Source: Bacteriovoracaceae bacterium (GTDB lineage Bacteria > Bdellovibrionota > Bacteriovoracia > Bacteriovoracales > Bacteriovoracaceae). From it: 64,000 nt of DNA. Location of the stretch: the NCBI GenBank assembly GCA_003245675.1, contig QKCN01000062.1, positions 1 to 64,000 on the forward strand, read 5' to 3'. Positions 8,392 to 18,509 of the stretch are shown here, piece by piece. Below the pieces are notes generated by a model. That model was not told the DNA's origin and did not search any database. It saw nothing but the letters and a program-made list of their open reading frames with translations. How positions within the stretch are numbered: position 1 is the first letter of the stretch; every line of letters begins with the position of its first letter. Both the position numbers and the translations under genes were made by a program.

Positions 8392-10061
8392 TTTTTTAGA
8401 ATTCTCTTCTCTTCTTTTCGGTGATGAAGCCTGCGCGCAAAACGGTGGGCCTCATCACGCAAACTCACCATTAACCGAAATAACGACATATTTTTTTTCA
8501 ATAAATAGGGATTGCTGCGCTGGGGAATAATCAAACGCTCTTCGCTTCCTTTTTCGGCCCTTTCTTTAGCCAGCCCCACTAAAGGCACCTTTTTACCCAA
8601 TTCATCCATAATCTTCTGTACGGCATTTAACTGCAAAAGCCCCCCATCAACCACAAAAAGATCGGGCAACTCTTCTCTTCCCTGCAAACGCCTTTCAAAA
8701 AATTCCTGCATCATTTTAAAGTCGTTGTTGCCCTCGGGAAGCTCGGCCAAAGCATAATGCCGATAAGACGATTTATCAGGGCGTCCATCGCGAAAAACAA
8801 CCTGTGAAGCAGTGGGAGAAGATCCTTGAAAAATGGCAATATCCACGCACTCAATATGGCGGGGCAAACACTTCATTTGCAAAAGATCTCGCAAAGCGAC
8901 AAGGGCCTTGAGTCCATCCTCACCTTTATTGAGACGCACTCTTTGCACTTCACGCGCATGCTCTTTGACTAATTTCATTAAAGCTTGATAGCGCTTAGTT
9001 TCCTTCTTAAACTCCATTTTATTGGTCAGTAATTGATTCCAATAATCTTGGAGTTCTTCGGAAAACAATTCTTCGGGAACAATAATTCGATCCGGCAAGG
9101 AATCTTCAGTATGAGAATAGTAATCGACGATTTGATGAAAAAGCTCTTCTTTAAGTTCTTCTTCTAAAAAGGGACGGAAAAAATTGAAATTCTTTTCACC
9201 TAAAAGAAGGCCATTTCTCATGGAATAGATGGCCCAATCAAGTTCCTCTCCTTCCACCCAGAAATTGATAAAATCAATATTGCTATCGAGCTGAGTCCAT
9301 TCCATATTTTGGCAAGTTCTCTCTTTTAAAAACTCTTTTAACTGCGCTAGTCCATCGCGCAATTGAATGGCCCTTTCAAAAGCTTCGGAATTCCCTGCCT
9401 CCAGCATTTGCTCTTCTAATTCCTTAATGACACGCGCTGCCCCTCCTTGCCCAAAAAAACTCAGGGCCTTTTTAAGGCCAACAATATAGTCCTTTTTACT
9501 TTGTAGTCCCACACAAGGAGCCGCACATTGTTTCATTTGATAAAGCAAGCAAGGCTTCTTGCGAGTAGCAAAATCGCGATCAGTACAATCGCGCAGTAAA
9601 AAGGATTTTCGAAGAATTTCAAGAACACCTGAAATATTGCTGCCATGAGGAAAAGGCCCAATAATCTCTCTTCCTTTTTTCTTGCGAGGACGTCGCGCAT
9701 AGGACAGCTGAGGAAAATCGTGATTCCAATCAATCACCACATAGGGATAAGAACGATCATCTTTCAAACTAATATTGTACTTGGGGGAATGCTTTTTAAT
9801 GAGGTTATTTTCTAAAATAAAAGCTTCCATATCGGATTGGCAAACAATGAAATCAAAGTCATTGATGCGCTCAATCAAAGCCAGTGTTTTTATGCTTTTG
9901 CCACTACTATTATTGAAGTAAGAAGAGACTCTATTCTTTAAACTCTTGGCCTTACCGATATAAATAATCTTTTGCTGTGCATCCTTCATCAAATAACAAC
10001 CAGGTCTTTTGGGTAAAAGATCTGCTTTTTCCTTTAATGTCGATAGACTCTTTTGTGTCAT
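8388..10061 (-). CDS. uvrC: Excinuclease ABC subunit C, lacking the C-terminal HhH domain
   Basis: GIY-YIG N-terminus (GCYLMKDAQQKIIYIGKAKSLKNRV), ECVDIAIFQG, DLFVVDGGLLQLNA, RDEAHRFA. Confidence 0.95.
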   Translation of the reverse strand: MTQKSLSTLKEKADLLPKRPGCYLMKDAQQKIIYIGKAKSLKNRVSSYFNNSSGKSIKTLALIERINDFDFIVCQSDMEAFILENNLIKKHSPKYNISLKDDRSYPYVVIDWNHDFPQLSYARRPRKKKGREIIGPFPHGSNISGVLEILRKSFLLRDCTDRDFATRKKPCLLYQMKQCAAPCVGLQSKKDYIVGLKKALSFFGQGGAARVIKELEEQMLEAGNSEAFERAIQLRDGLAQLKEFLKERTCQNMEWTQLDSNIDFINFWVEGEELDWAIYSMRNGLLLGEKNFNFFRPFLEEELKEELFHQIVDYYSHTEDSLPDRIIVPEELFSEELQDYWNQLLTNKMEFKKETKRYQALMKLVKEHAREVQRVRLNKGEDGLKALVALRDLLQMKCLPRHIECVDIAIFQGSSPTASQVVFRDGRPDKSSYRHYALAELPEGNNDFKMMQEFFERRLQGREELPDLFVVDGGLLQLNAVQKIMDELGKKVPLVGLAKERAEKGSEERLIIPQRSNPYLLKKNMSLFRLMVSLRDEAHRFARRLHHRKEEKRILKN

Positions 10062-10072
10062 GGTTTCCTATT

Positions 10073-10101
10073 TTGACGAATGGTTATAAATGCATTATGA
10101 T
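10073..10101 (+). promoter_or_regulatory. Sigma-70-type promoter
   Basis: TTGACG-N17-TATGAT upstream of the 10145 gene. Confidence 0.6.
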
Positions 10102-10144
10102 AGCGAAGCTTTGAAATTGCAAAACCCAATAAAAAGGAAGTTTA

Positions 10145-10576
10145 ATGGCGTCTCAACTTACGGCCGGAAAAGAAGTATTATCTTACTGCACAAAATGCAA
10201 ACTTGCTCTTAATCACGTTATTGTGGCAATGAAAGATGAAAAAACAATCCATAAGGTAAAATGTAAAACTTGTAGTTCAACTCATGCTTACAAAGACCCT
10301 TCCCTTGCAACAACGAAAAAGAAAAGAACAACAACTGCAGGACGTAAGAAAAAAACTCAAACAGTTGCTGTTTCAATTGCCGATCTTTGGATGAAAAAAA
10401 TGGCAGAGACAAGCCAAAAATCTCAACCCTACAAAATCAGTGGTAAGTTTGAAGTGGGTGACGTCCTTGATCATGTCAAATTTGGTCCTGGCATTGTCGA
10501 GTCTATTGTCGACAATGACAAAATCGAAGTGATGTTCCGCCACGAAATCAAAACTTTGATTCATAACAAAGCTTAG
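10145..10576 (+). CDS. Zinc-ribbon protein with C-terminal UvrD/PcrA-CTD-like (Tudor-like) domain
   Basis: CTKCK...CKTCSS; FEVGDVLDHVKFGPGIVESIVDNDKIEVMFRHEIKTLIHN. Confidence 0.7.
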   Translation: MASQLTAGKEVLSYCTKCKLALNHVIVAMKDEKTIHKVKCKTCSSTHAYKDPSLATTKKKRTTTAGRKKKTQTVAVSIADLWMKKMAETSQKSQPYKISGKFEVGDVLDHVKFGPGIVESIVDNDKIEVMFRHEIKTLIHNKA

Positions 10577-10600
10577 AAAGTCACATTATTTGCTTAAAAT

Positions 10601-10635
10601 AAAAAAAGCCCCGCTTAATAAGCGGGGCTTTTTTT
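10601..10635. terminator. Bidirectional rho-independent terminator
   Basis: AAAAAAAGCCCCGCTTAATAAGCGGGGCTTTTTTT. Confidence 0.9.
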
Positions 10636-10654
10636 ATTGATACCAAAAACTTTT

Positions 10655-12553
10655 TTAGTAACTTAAAGTAAAGCCAAAGCCTCCATTGTAACCATATTGG
10701 TTGCCCATATTGTATGATCCAGTGGAATAAGGACTGTAACTACCGTACCCGTATAGGTTATTGGCCGCTTGGTTATAATTGCGATAAAGGGAATTATACT
10801 GCCCAGCTGAACCATAGTAATTAGATTGTAGGCGGTTATTATAAGCAGAAGCTGCACCGGCATAATCATTTCCATAACCGTAACCAGTTCCCATACCTCC
10901 TGCATAACCTGAATTATTCCAACCTCCTGTACCATTCCAGTAACTGCCTGTTCCTCCATAAGAGTATGGAGAATAAGTTCCTAAGCCAGAATAACCACCA
11001 TAGGTATAAGGATTGTAGCTATAGCCTGTACCAGCTCCTGTCCCTAAGCCTCCACTGATACTCAAAAGAGGACTGCCACTGTTGTAACCATTAAGTAAGC
11101 TGTTGGCCATATTGCCCAAAGTTCCTCCAAGATAAACACCACCACCAGCTGTTCCATAAGGATTGTAACCAGAGCTATAGCCATAAGGATACATGCCCAT
11201 TCCGGCACCAGAACTCATACTTCCACTATAATAGGGACCATAAGCAGATGCACTGTATTGCCCATAAGGACCATACATTCCGCTTAGCATTCCAGAAGAA
11301 TATCCCGCACCCAAATAAGGATTGCTGTAACCGCCATAGCCATTGGAATACATTCCACCGTATCCTCCAGAGATTCCGCCACCTGCATATCCACCAAGTC
11401 CATAACCATTACACTGAAAGTTATTAAACTCATCAGTACTTACACCTGGAAGTTGATAGTCTTCAGTGTATTGTAGGTAATTGGCAATCCCTGTTTGACA
11501 TTGCTCCATTCCATATTGTGCAGTTGCGGCCCAAGTCGCATTGACTGCTTCATAGGCGGCAGTTTGTTTAGAAACGGCATACATATTGCCAACCATGCTA
11601 GCAATTGGCGAAAGGGCCATTCCGACATTGGCCACAACCTGAGACCAGTGCGGTTTATAGCTAGCACCTGCCATACAAGAAACACAATTTCCATCTGAAG
11701 TCCGTCCATCAGCATTAGCCTCAAGACGGGCCCTAATGTCAGCACAAGTTTGCGCTGTTAAACAGCCATGAGTTCCACAAAGCTCATATCCTGCAGAACA
11801 ATCACGCCCTTGTCCCTCGAGGCTAATTGAACCGCCCCAATTAGAACCATTGCGATTGCTTCCGCCAGTGCTTGCATTTTTGTCAATGCCACCGTACTCG
11901 ATATCAAACTTAGACTCATCAACGTTAGGATATTTAATTTTCAAATAAGATTTTGCTCTTCTCAGACACTCATCTTCAGAAACACCTTCTCCGCAATAAA
12001 CAACAAAATTAAAGCCTCCGTCAGTGCGAGCAGAACCTTCACCCCAACCACCATTGAAGTCGATCTCAATGCCTCCATTTGATCCCCCACCAGAAGAACG
12101 TCTAGTGCGAGAAGAGGAAGAAGAACGGTCATTATCGCCATTGCGATTTCTATCTCTGCCTCCATTGGCATCACCACTTGCATTACCATCATCGCTATTA
12201 CGACGATTACGGCGTCTCTCCTCATTACTCATGTATACTTGCCACTGAGAACAAACTTTGAATTTGGTTAGAGTCTTAATTTTATCAACTCCATTTTCAT
12301 CAAAGTTATCTCCTCTATCTTTGTGCTTACATTGATAAAAGGTGATTTCAGTACAGACATTCCCATCGCTGTCTTTAACCTTGGAAGCGCCTGAGGACGT
12401 TGTTTTAATCTTCTCTAAGGTTGCTCCTCCTGCATCCACACAAGCATCATAAGCGACTTGGTAATCTGACTTGACGTCATCACCCCAAACGGCCGTGCTC
12501 AGCAGTAGCGAAAGAGTAGAGATAAGAAAGCTTAAAGACAATTTCACGTTCAT
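10655..12553 (-). CDS. Secreted protein with Gly/Tyr/Ser-rich low-complexity C-terminal half
   Basis: Start chosen at MNVKLSLSF with GGAG RBS; signal peptide; YGGYSNPYLGAGYSSGMLSGMYGPYGQYSAS... Confidence 0.8.
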   Translation of the reverse strand: MNVKLSLSFLISTLSLLLSTAVWGDDVKSDYQVAYDACVDAGGATLEKIKTTSSGASKVKDSDGNVCTEITFYQCKHKDRGDNFDENGVDKIKTLTKFKVCSQWQVYMSNEERRRNRRNSDDGNASGDANGGRDRNRNGDNDRSSSSSRTRRSSGGGSNGGIEIDFNGGWGEGSARTDGGFNFVVYCGEGVSEDECLRRAKSYLKIKYPNVDESKFDIEYGGIDKNASTGGSNRNGSNWGGSISLEGQGRDCSAGYELCGTHGCLTAQTCADIRARLEANADGRTSDGNCVSCMAGASYKPHWSQVVANVGMALSPIASMVGNMYAVSKQTAAYEAVNATWAATAQYGMEQCQTGIANYLQYTEDYQLPGVSTDEFNNFQCNGYGLGGYAGGGISGGYGGMYSNGYGGYSNPYLGAGYSSGMLSGMYGPYGQYSASAYGPYYSGSMSSGAGMGMYPYGYSSGYNPYGTAGGGVYLGGTLGNMANSLLNGYNSGSPLLSISGGLGTGAGTGYSYNPYTYGGYSGLGTYSPYSYGGTGSYWNGTGGWNNSGYAGGMGTGYGYGNDYAGAASAYNNRLQSNYYGSAGQYNSLYRNYNQAANNLYGYGSYSPYSTGSYNMGNQYGYNGGFGFTLSY

Positions 12554-12664
12554 AAAAAATTCTCCATTACAGATGCACGAGGACACTTTCCTCACACATC
12601 ATAAGGGTAGTTCTCGTCTTCTCTTCGGAGAAAAAAATAATTTCTTTAGCTTTTTTTAAAAAAT

Positions 12665-13111
12665 TTAACCTCGGCGGGCGGAAAAAGCTCTTACGCATGG
12701 GACGAGAAAATCAATCATGTCTTCATCAGAACTAAAAACATCATCCACATATTCACTATTTAGCATAAATTGAGTGATTCTGTGGGCAACTTGATTAATA
12801 GATTCAACAAGATACAGACCTGAAATTGCTTCTCCATTGAAACTTTTGATTATTTCTTTGCGAGCGTGATTGTAAACTTCTGTTTCAGTAATATCACCCT
12901 CAATAACACCTTCTCCTAATCTCTCCTCTACTTCTTCAATGGCCTGCTCGCGAATATCTTCGTCTGTAGCAAAACTAACCGCAAGTTCAGTCGCCAAAGA
13001 ATCAATGAATTCCAAGCGCTTATCCATCAAAAACTCTATTAACTGCTCTTCAGTCAAGCAGTTGATAATGTAAGCAGACATTTGTACTAAGGTGTCGAAA
13101 TTTGTTCTCAT
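12665..13111 (-). CDS. Hypothetical protein
   Basis: 148-aa acidic ORF in an otherwise non-coding interval. Confidence 0.65.
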   Translation of the reverse strand: MRTNFDTLVQMSAYIINCLTEEQLIEFLMDKRLEFIDSLATELAVSFATDEDIREQAIEEVEERLGEGVIEGDITETEVYNHARKEIIKSFNGEAISGLYLVESINQVAHRITQFMLNSEYVDDVFSSDEDMIDFLVPCVRAFSARRG

Positions 13112-13212
13112 TTTTATATACCTTCTTTATTTACTAACAGTATTCTCTTTACTTATGGTAGCCAAGTCTCACAAAACTTACAAGGAATTATATTAAATTT
13201 AGGCCTTATAAA

Positions 13213-14778
13213 TTATTTTTTAATTTTTTTTAACAATCGCGACCAGTGAGTACTCAAGCTGATCTCGCCAAATAATTGCAAAAATAAAAGGTAAATAAGA
13301 AGTCCCGACCCCATTATGACGCACAGACGAATAAATTGCATTGGGATAGAAAAATATGGTGCCCACACAATCTCCCACCACATCAAAAATGGAGTCAATA
13401 AAAATAGAATAATGAGCAGCTTTAATACCCTTTTATTGAAGAAAAAGTTCGCTCCCACTTTCAGCTCTCGGTGCAACATCCAAGAGAGAATAGATGAATT
13501 TATTAACATAGAAAGACCTGTGCCGATGGCCAAAACCTGAAAACCAAACCGTGAAACGAGCGAAAGGCAAAAAACAATATTTATAGCGATAGAAATGAAA
13601 GATGAGATAACGGGAATCTTAGGCTTTTCCAAAGCATAAAAAGTCGGCACGAAAACTTTGTAAATTCCATAAAAGGGAAGCCCCAAAGCATAACAGCGCA
13701 GGGCCAAAGAAGTCATTTGAGAAGATTCAGCACTAAAGCGCCCATGCTCAAAAACAAGTTGCACCACAGAATAAGCTGAAGCATAGAGCAAGGCTAAAGC
13801 ACCAATCATCAAAACCAACGAAAGGCGATAACTTGTTCCCAGAAGCTCTAAAGCCTCCTCTCTCTCCCCCTTTTTCCAAGCTTCACTAAAATGCACAAGA
13901 TTGGAATTAGAAACCGACACCCCCAAAACCCCGATAGGAAATTGAAAAAGGCGAAAAGCGTAGTTTAAGAAGCTAACGGCCCCAGCAATACAACCTGTGG
14001 CCAATATTGTGTTAATGATCAAATTGATTTGGGAAGCAGCAAAACCTAAAAGTCCCGGCCCCAATTTATAAAAAACGGCCCGACTGTCTTCATTAAGCAA
14101 AGGTCCCGGAGCCTCAAAAGAAAAATCCCTTCGCACCAGCAAAGGGTATTGCACAAATGCTTGTACAATTCCTCCCAACATCACTCCCAAAGGCAGGGCA
14201 TAGATGGGATGAAATCCCCAAATTGGCAAAGTATTGTAGAGAATGAGAACGGCAGCAATCATGACGACATTAAAAATGGCCGGAGCCACAGAAGGCCAAA
14301 AAAAGACTTTAAGGGAATTTAGGGCCCCCATAAAGAGAGCGGCCCAAGAAATCATCAAAAGAAATGGTCCCATAATTCGCACGGAATTCACTGCTATTTC
14401 ATACTTCAGAGGGTAATTTGCAAAGGAAGGGGCAAAAAGAGAGATAAATTGCGGGGCAAAAATAACAATAATGACAGAAATAACCCCTGTTACAAGAAAA
14501 AGAGAAATAAAAAGACTCCAAAGAAGCTTCTGAGCGCGTTTATGAGAAAGCTGTAAGCTCTTAGTAAAGCTAGGTACAAAGGCTGCGGAGAAGGCCCCTT
14601 CGGCAAATAAATCCCGCAATAAATTTGGAATTTTGTAGGCCACTAAAAAGGCATCGGTGAGGCCAGAGGCACCAAAATAAAATGCCATAACTTGCTCTCT
14701 AACGAGCCCTAATATTCTACTGAGGAATGTCGCTATAGCCATTTTGAATGACGCTAGTAAAATCGACTTATTAGACAT
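13213..14778 (-). CDS. murJ: Lipid II flippase MurJ (MviN)
   Basis: SRILGLVREQVMAFYFGASGLTDAFLVAYKIPNLLRDLFAEGAFSAAFVPSF; many TM segments. Confidence 0.95.
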   Translation of the reverse strand: MSNKSILLASFKMAIATFLSRILGLVREQVMAFYFGASGLTDAFLVAYKIPNLLRDLFAEGAFSAAFVPSFTKSLQLSHKRAQKLLWSLFISLFLVTGVISVIIVIFAPQFISLFAPSFANYPLKYEIAVNSVRIMGPFLLMISWAALFMGALNSLKVFFWPSVAPAIFNVVMIAAVLILYNTLPIWGFHPIYALPLGVMLGGIVQAFVQYPLLVRRDFSFEAPGPLLNEDSRAVFYKLGPGLLGFAASQINLIINTILATGCIAGAVSFLNYAFRLFQFPIGVLGVSVSNSNLVHFSEAWKKGEREEALELLGTSYRLSLVLMIGALALLYASAYSVVQLVFEHGRFSAESSQMTSLALRCYALGLPFYGIYKVFVPTFYALEKPKIPVISSFISIAINIVFCLSLVSRFGFQVLAIGTGLSMLINSSILSWMLHRELKVGANFFFNKRVLKLLIILFLLTPFLMWWEIVWAPYFSIPMQFIRLCVIMGSGLLIYLLFLQLFGEISLSTHWSRLLKKIKK

Positions 14779-14920
14779 GAAAAAGCCTTTTATCTATCGA
14801 ATAGTAATAGGGTCAGTGTACAAAAAAAGCATCGTCTTTTCTAAAGATATTTTCTATAATTTTGCTCAATAAAATAATTGTGTAAAATGATCGGGATTAC
14901 AAAAAAGTAGGAGTATTTAA

Positions 14921-16930
14921 ATGGAAGGACTGAACAGTTTTTTTAATTTTGGCCCTTGGCTGGGATTCTTCGGTCTTGTCTTCGCCATCGCAACTTATTT
15001 CTGGATTAAGAAATGGTCTGCAGGCACAGATAAGATGAAACAAATTGCATCAATGATAGAAACGGGCTCAATGACCTTTCTCAAAAGGGAATATAGTATT
15101 CTTTTGGGATTTCTTATCATTGTCAGTCTCATTATATCTTTTAAGTTAGGTCTTCCTTCCATGCTTTGCTATTTGGCCGGCGCCTTCTCCTCTATGCTTT
15201 GTGGCTATATTGGAATGAAAGCCGCAACCAAAGCGAATGTTAGAACAGCGCAAGCCGCTGTCTCTGGCGGAGTCCACTCCGCTCTTGAAGTTGCTTTTTT
15301 TGGTGGCTCCGTAATGGGAATGACTGTTGCGTCTTTAGGGCTTTTGGGAGTTGCCCTTGCTTATAAATTTATTTCTGGTCTCCCCACCATGGAAGCCTTA
15401 AATGGCTTTGCGATGGGTGCCTCTTCCATTGCACTCTTTGCTCGCGTGGGCGGAGGCATTTACACCAAAGCTGCTGACGTCGGAGCTGATCTTGTCGGAA
15501 AAGTCGAAGCTGGAATCCCTGAAGATGATCCAAGAAATCCTGCAACAATTGCGGACAATGTGGGTGATAATGTTGGAGATACAGCAGGTATGGGTGCAGA
15601 CATTTTTGAATCTTATGTCGGTTCCATCATTGCCACCATGTTCATCGGCTCAACCTACGTCGTTGACTCTCAATACTTGATTATGATTCCCCTACTCGTT
15701 GTTATGCTCGGACTTATTAGCTCCGTGTTTGGAGTTCTTTCCATCAAAGTACTGAAGCGCATTGACCCCGCCTGGGCCTTAAGACTTGCTCCGGCCGTAG
15801 GTATCGGTTTACTCTTTATCTCTTCTTACTTTGTCATCGATCAATTTCCACTTGACCCAATTGTCTTCCCTAATAAGATGGGACCATTCTGGGCGATGGT
15901 TATTGGCTCAGTTTCCGGAGCCTTAATTGGGTTTGCAACGGAATACTACACTTCAAATGATTTTGGACCAGTACTTAAAGTTGCCAATGCGGGTAAAACT
16001 GGACCTGCCACTAATATCATCGCTGGCATCTCAGTGGGAATGTACTCCTGTATTGTTCCTATTCTCATTATTTCTTTGGCCATCTTCTTTGCCAACTATT
16101 TCTCTGGTCTCTATGGCATTGGTCTAGCTGCAGTTGGCATGCTTGCCACTACTGGTATTACGATGAGCGTAGATGCTTATGGCCCAATTTCCGATAATGC
16201 TGGCGGCATTGCTCAAATGGCAGAACTTCCAGAAGGTGTACGTAAAATTACAGATAGTCTTGATGCCATTGGCAACACAACAGCGGCGATTGGCAAAGGC
16301 TTTGCCATTGGCTCTGCAGCATTAACGGCACTGGCCCTCTTCTCTGCTTATTCAAGTGCCGTTAATTTGGAAAATATCAATTTGATGAATCCTAAAGTTG
16401 TCATTGGAATTTTCATCGGTGGTCTTATTCCATTTTTTGCAGGTGCCAATACAATGAGTTCAGTGGGAGCTGCCGCTGAAAAAATGGTCCAAGAAGTAAG
16501 AAGACAGTTTCGAGAGATTGCAGGTCTTATGGAAGGCAAAGCAGAACCTGATACCAAAACCTGTGTTTCGATTGCAACAAATGCAGCACTCAAAGAAATG
16601 CTTCTTCCTGGCATTGTCGCCATAGCATCACCCGTGCTTGTTGGCTTCATTATTGGTAAAGAAGCGCTCGGAGGAATGCTCGCTGGCGCACTTGTCACAG
16701 GTGTATTACTTGCTTTGTTCATGGCAAACGCAGGTGGAGCTTGGGATAATGCCAAAAAGGCGATTGAACAGGGACAAGTGGCAGGTGAAGTGAAAAATAG
16801 TGAGGCTCACAAAGCGGCCGTCACTGGCGATACTGTGGGCGATCCCTTTAAAGATACTGCCGCTCCTGCAATGAACATTTTGGTAAAACTCATGAGCATC
16901 GTTGCGTTAGTGATTGCACCACTTCTTTAA
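14921..16930 (+). CDS. hppA: Membrane-bound pyrophosphatase (ion-pumping), K+-dependent-type motif
   Basis: [71 protein letters not shown]. Confidence 0.96.
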   Translation: MEGLNSFFNFGPWLGFFGLVFAIATYFWIKKWSAGTDKMKQIASMIETGSMTFLKREYSILLGFLIIVSLIISFKLGLPSMLCYLAGAFSSMLCGYIGMKAATKANVRTAQAAVSGGVHSALEVAFFGGSVMGMTVASLGLLGVALAYKFISGLPTMEALNGFAMGASSIALFARVGGGIYTKAADVGADLVGKVEAGIPEDDPRNPATIADNVGDNVGDTAGMGADIFESYVGSIIATMFIGSTYVVDSQYLIMIPLLVVMLGLISSVFGVLSIKVLKRIDPAWALRLAPAVGIGLLFISSYFVIDQFPLDPIVFPNKMGPFWAMVIGSVSGALIGFATEYYTSNDFGPVLKVANAGKTGPATNIIAGISVGMYSCIVPILIISLAIFFANYFSGLYGIGLAAVGMLATTGITMSVDAYGPISDNAGGIAQMAELPEGVRKITDSLDAIGNTTAAIGKGFAIGSAALTALALFSAYSSAVNLENINLMNPKVVIGIFIGGLIPFFAGANTMSSVGAAAEKMVQEVRRQFREIAGLMEGKAEPDTKTCVSIATNAALKEMLLPGIVAIASPVLVGFIIGKEALGGMLAGALVTGVLLALFMANAGGAWDNAKKAIEQGQVAGEVKNSEAHKAAVTGDTVGDPFKDTAAPAMNILVKLMSIVALVIAPLL

Positions 16931-16947
16931 AAAAAGAACATTAGATA

Positions 16948-16982
16948 AAAAAAGGGACAGTTTAAACTGTCCCTTTTTTTTA
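16948..16982. terminator. Bidirectional rho-independent terminator
   Basis: AAAAAAAGGGACAGTTTAAACTGTCCCTTTTTTT. Confidence 0.88.
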
Positions 16983-17969
16983 TTTCGTTTCCACTTGTGG
17001 CATATAGGGTGGCGTACTAACATGCGTACTATCGGCGGAAGCTTCGACATCTTTTTCGGCATCACGAGCTACGTCTGATACATCTTTTGCAACATCCATT
17101 GCTTTAACTTTTTCGAGAACATATTTTCTCATATAACGAGGGCCTCTCAAATTTGCAGTTTCGCAAAAGTCTCCCTCGGTAAACCCTTCATTGATGAAAT
17201 CTCTGATATGCGTTTCTGTGACCGCAGAATTAATTTTTTTTGCCTTCTTCATCAACTTATCAAAAGCCTTTTTGCCAGACTTTTCCAAATGCAACATCTT
17301 ATTTTCTTTTTGAACTTTGATTTCATCATAAGTCAGGGCCAAAAGCGTTCCTAAAGGAATCATATCAGAGACGGCAGAACGAGCGTAATCATCCAACTGC
17401 CCCGCATGTTTTTCCTGCAGCTCAAGACTATGAGCGAGTCTCATACGATGCAATTCAAGACAAGAATAATATCTGCGCGTTGGATCCCTTTCCTTTAAAA
17501 TATTTTTCTTAACATAAGACTCAACTTCTTTAGGTCCTGCAAGTGTTGGATAGTTTTTGCAAAACTCTCCAGAGCGAAGTCCCCTTTCCACCAAATCAGT
17601 AACCATTTGGGGAGTAATTTCAGCCTTAGGATTTTCCTCTTTCAAAACCTTCACTAGCTTTCGATTCTTTCTAGAAAGTTCTTCTTTATAAAGCTCGACT
17701 TTGTCTTCCTTCGATTTCATTTTTTCAACTAAAAGCAGCGCACCCGTCACACCAAAAGAAGCAGCAAAGACCGGAAAGTTTCCCCCCATTCCAGAAGCAA
17801 TAACAGTCATGTAGCTTACCTTACTGGCCCCTTCTGCAATGCTTTTTACTTTGGAAATTCTCTCTGCCTCTTTCTCATAAAGCTTCTCACAGCTATAGCC
17901 CGCAAGACCTGCTCCCCATGATGAAAAAGCAAAACTGTTCATTAGTACAAATAGAAATATTTTTTTCAT
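16980..17969 (-). CDS. Secreted/envelope protein, unknown function
   Basis: Signal peptide MKKIFLFVLMNSFAFSSWGA; single long ORF. Confidence 0.7.
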   Translation of the reverse strand: MKKIFLFVLMNSFAFSSWGAGLAGYSCEKLYEKEAERISKVKSIAEGASKVSYMTVIASGMGGNFPVFAASFGVTGALLLVEKMKSKEDKVELYKEELSRKNRKLVKVLKEENPKAEITPQMVTDLVERGLRSGEFCKNYPTLAGPKEVESYVKKNILKERDPTRRYYSCLELHRMRLAHSLELQEKHAGQLDDYARSAVSDMIPLGTLLALTYDEIKVQKENKMLHLEKSGKKAFDKLMKKAKKINSAVTETHIRDFINEGFTEGDFCETANLRGPRYMRKYVLEKVKAMDVAKDVSDVARDAEKDVEASADSTHVSTPPYMPQVETK

Positions 17970-18023
17970 AAACACTCCTTGATAAAGCGTACAGGGCCTT
18001 ATCGGCGAAATGATAAAAAAACT

Positions 18024-18494
18024 TTATTTGCTTAAATTGTCTTTGTGTAAATCGAGGATCTCGCGGAAACGCTGCTGCTGCTCTTGAGTCAAAACTCTAA
18101 AAACTTGTTGAAGTTCTTTTATCGCTAAAGGCCCATAGGGACGAAGGTAATTCCAGCCATAACCCCAGCGGAAGGGAGTAGAGAACTGAGGACCTCCTCC
18201 TAAGCGAACGCCGTAATACATTAAAGATCCAGTAAAAGAATACCCTTTTTGAGCCACACAGTTTTCAAGGCGAACATCTGCAGCTTCTCTTTCTGTGCTT
18301 GCTCCCCCCATCCAATAAGCAAAGTCATGAGATTCACAACACTGTAGCCAGCTATCTTGCACATAAAATGGACCATCAACAAACATAGTGCACCCATCAG
18401 TAACAAAGGGGGCTAAAGTGGGAGTGCTCCCCTCTGGCGCAAGAGAAGCACATGAAACAAAAAGAAATAAACCAAAAATAAAAAAATAATTCAC
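18024..18494 (-). CDS. Lipoprotein with phospholipase A2-like CCxxHDxxY motif
   Basis: Lipobox FVSC; GCTMFVDGPFYVQDSWLQCCESHDFAYWMGG...AADVRLENC. Confidence 0.65.
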   Translation of the reverse strand: MNYFFIFGLFLFVSCASLAPEGSTPTLAPFVTDGCTMFVDGPFYVQDSWLQCCESHDFAYWMGGASTEREAADVRLENCVAQKGYSFTGSLMYYGVRLGGGPQFSTPFRWGYGWNYLRPYGPLAIKELQQVFRVLTQEQQQRFREILDLHKDNLSK

Positions 18495-18509
18495 AAAAGA
18501 AGTCTATAT

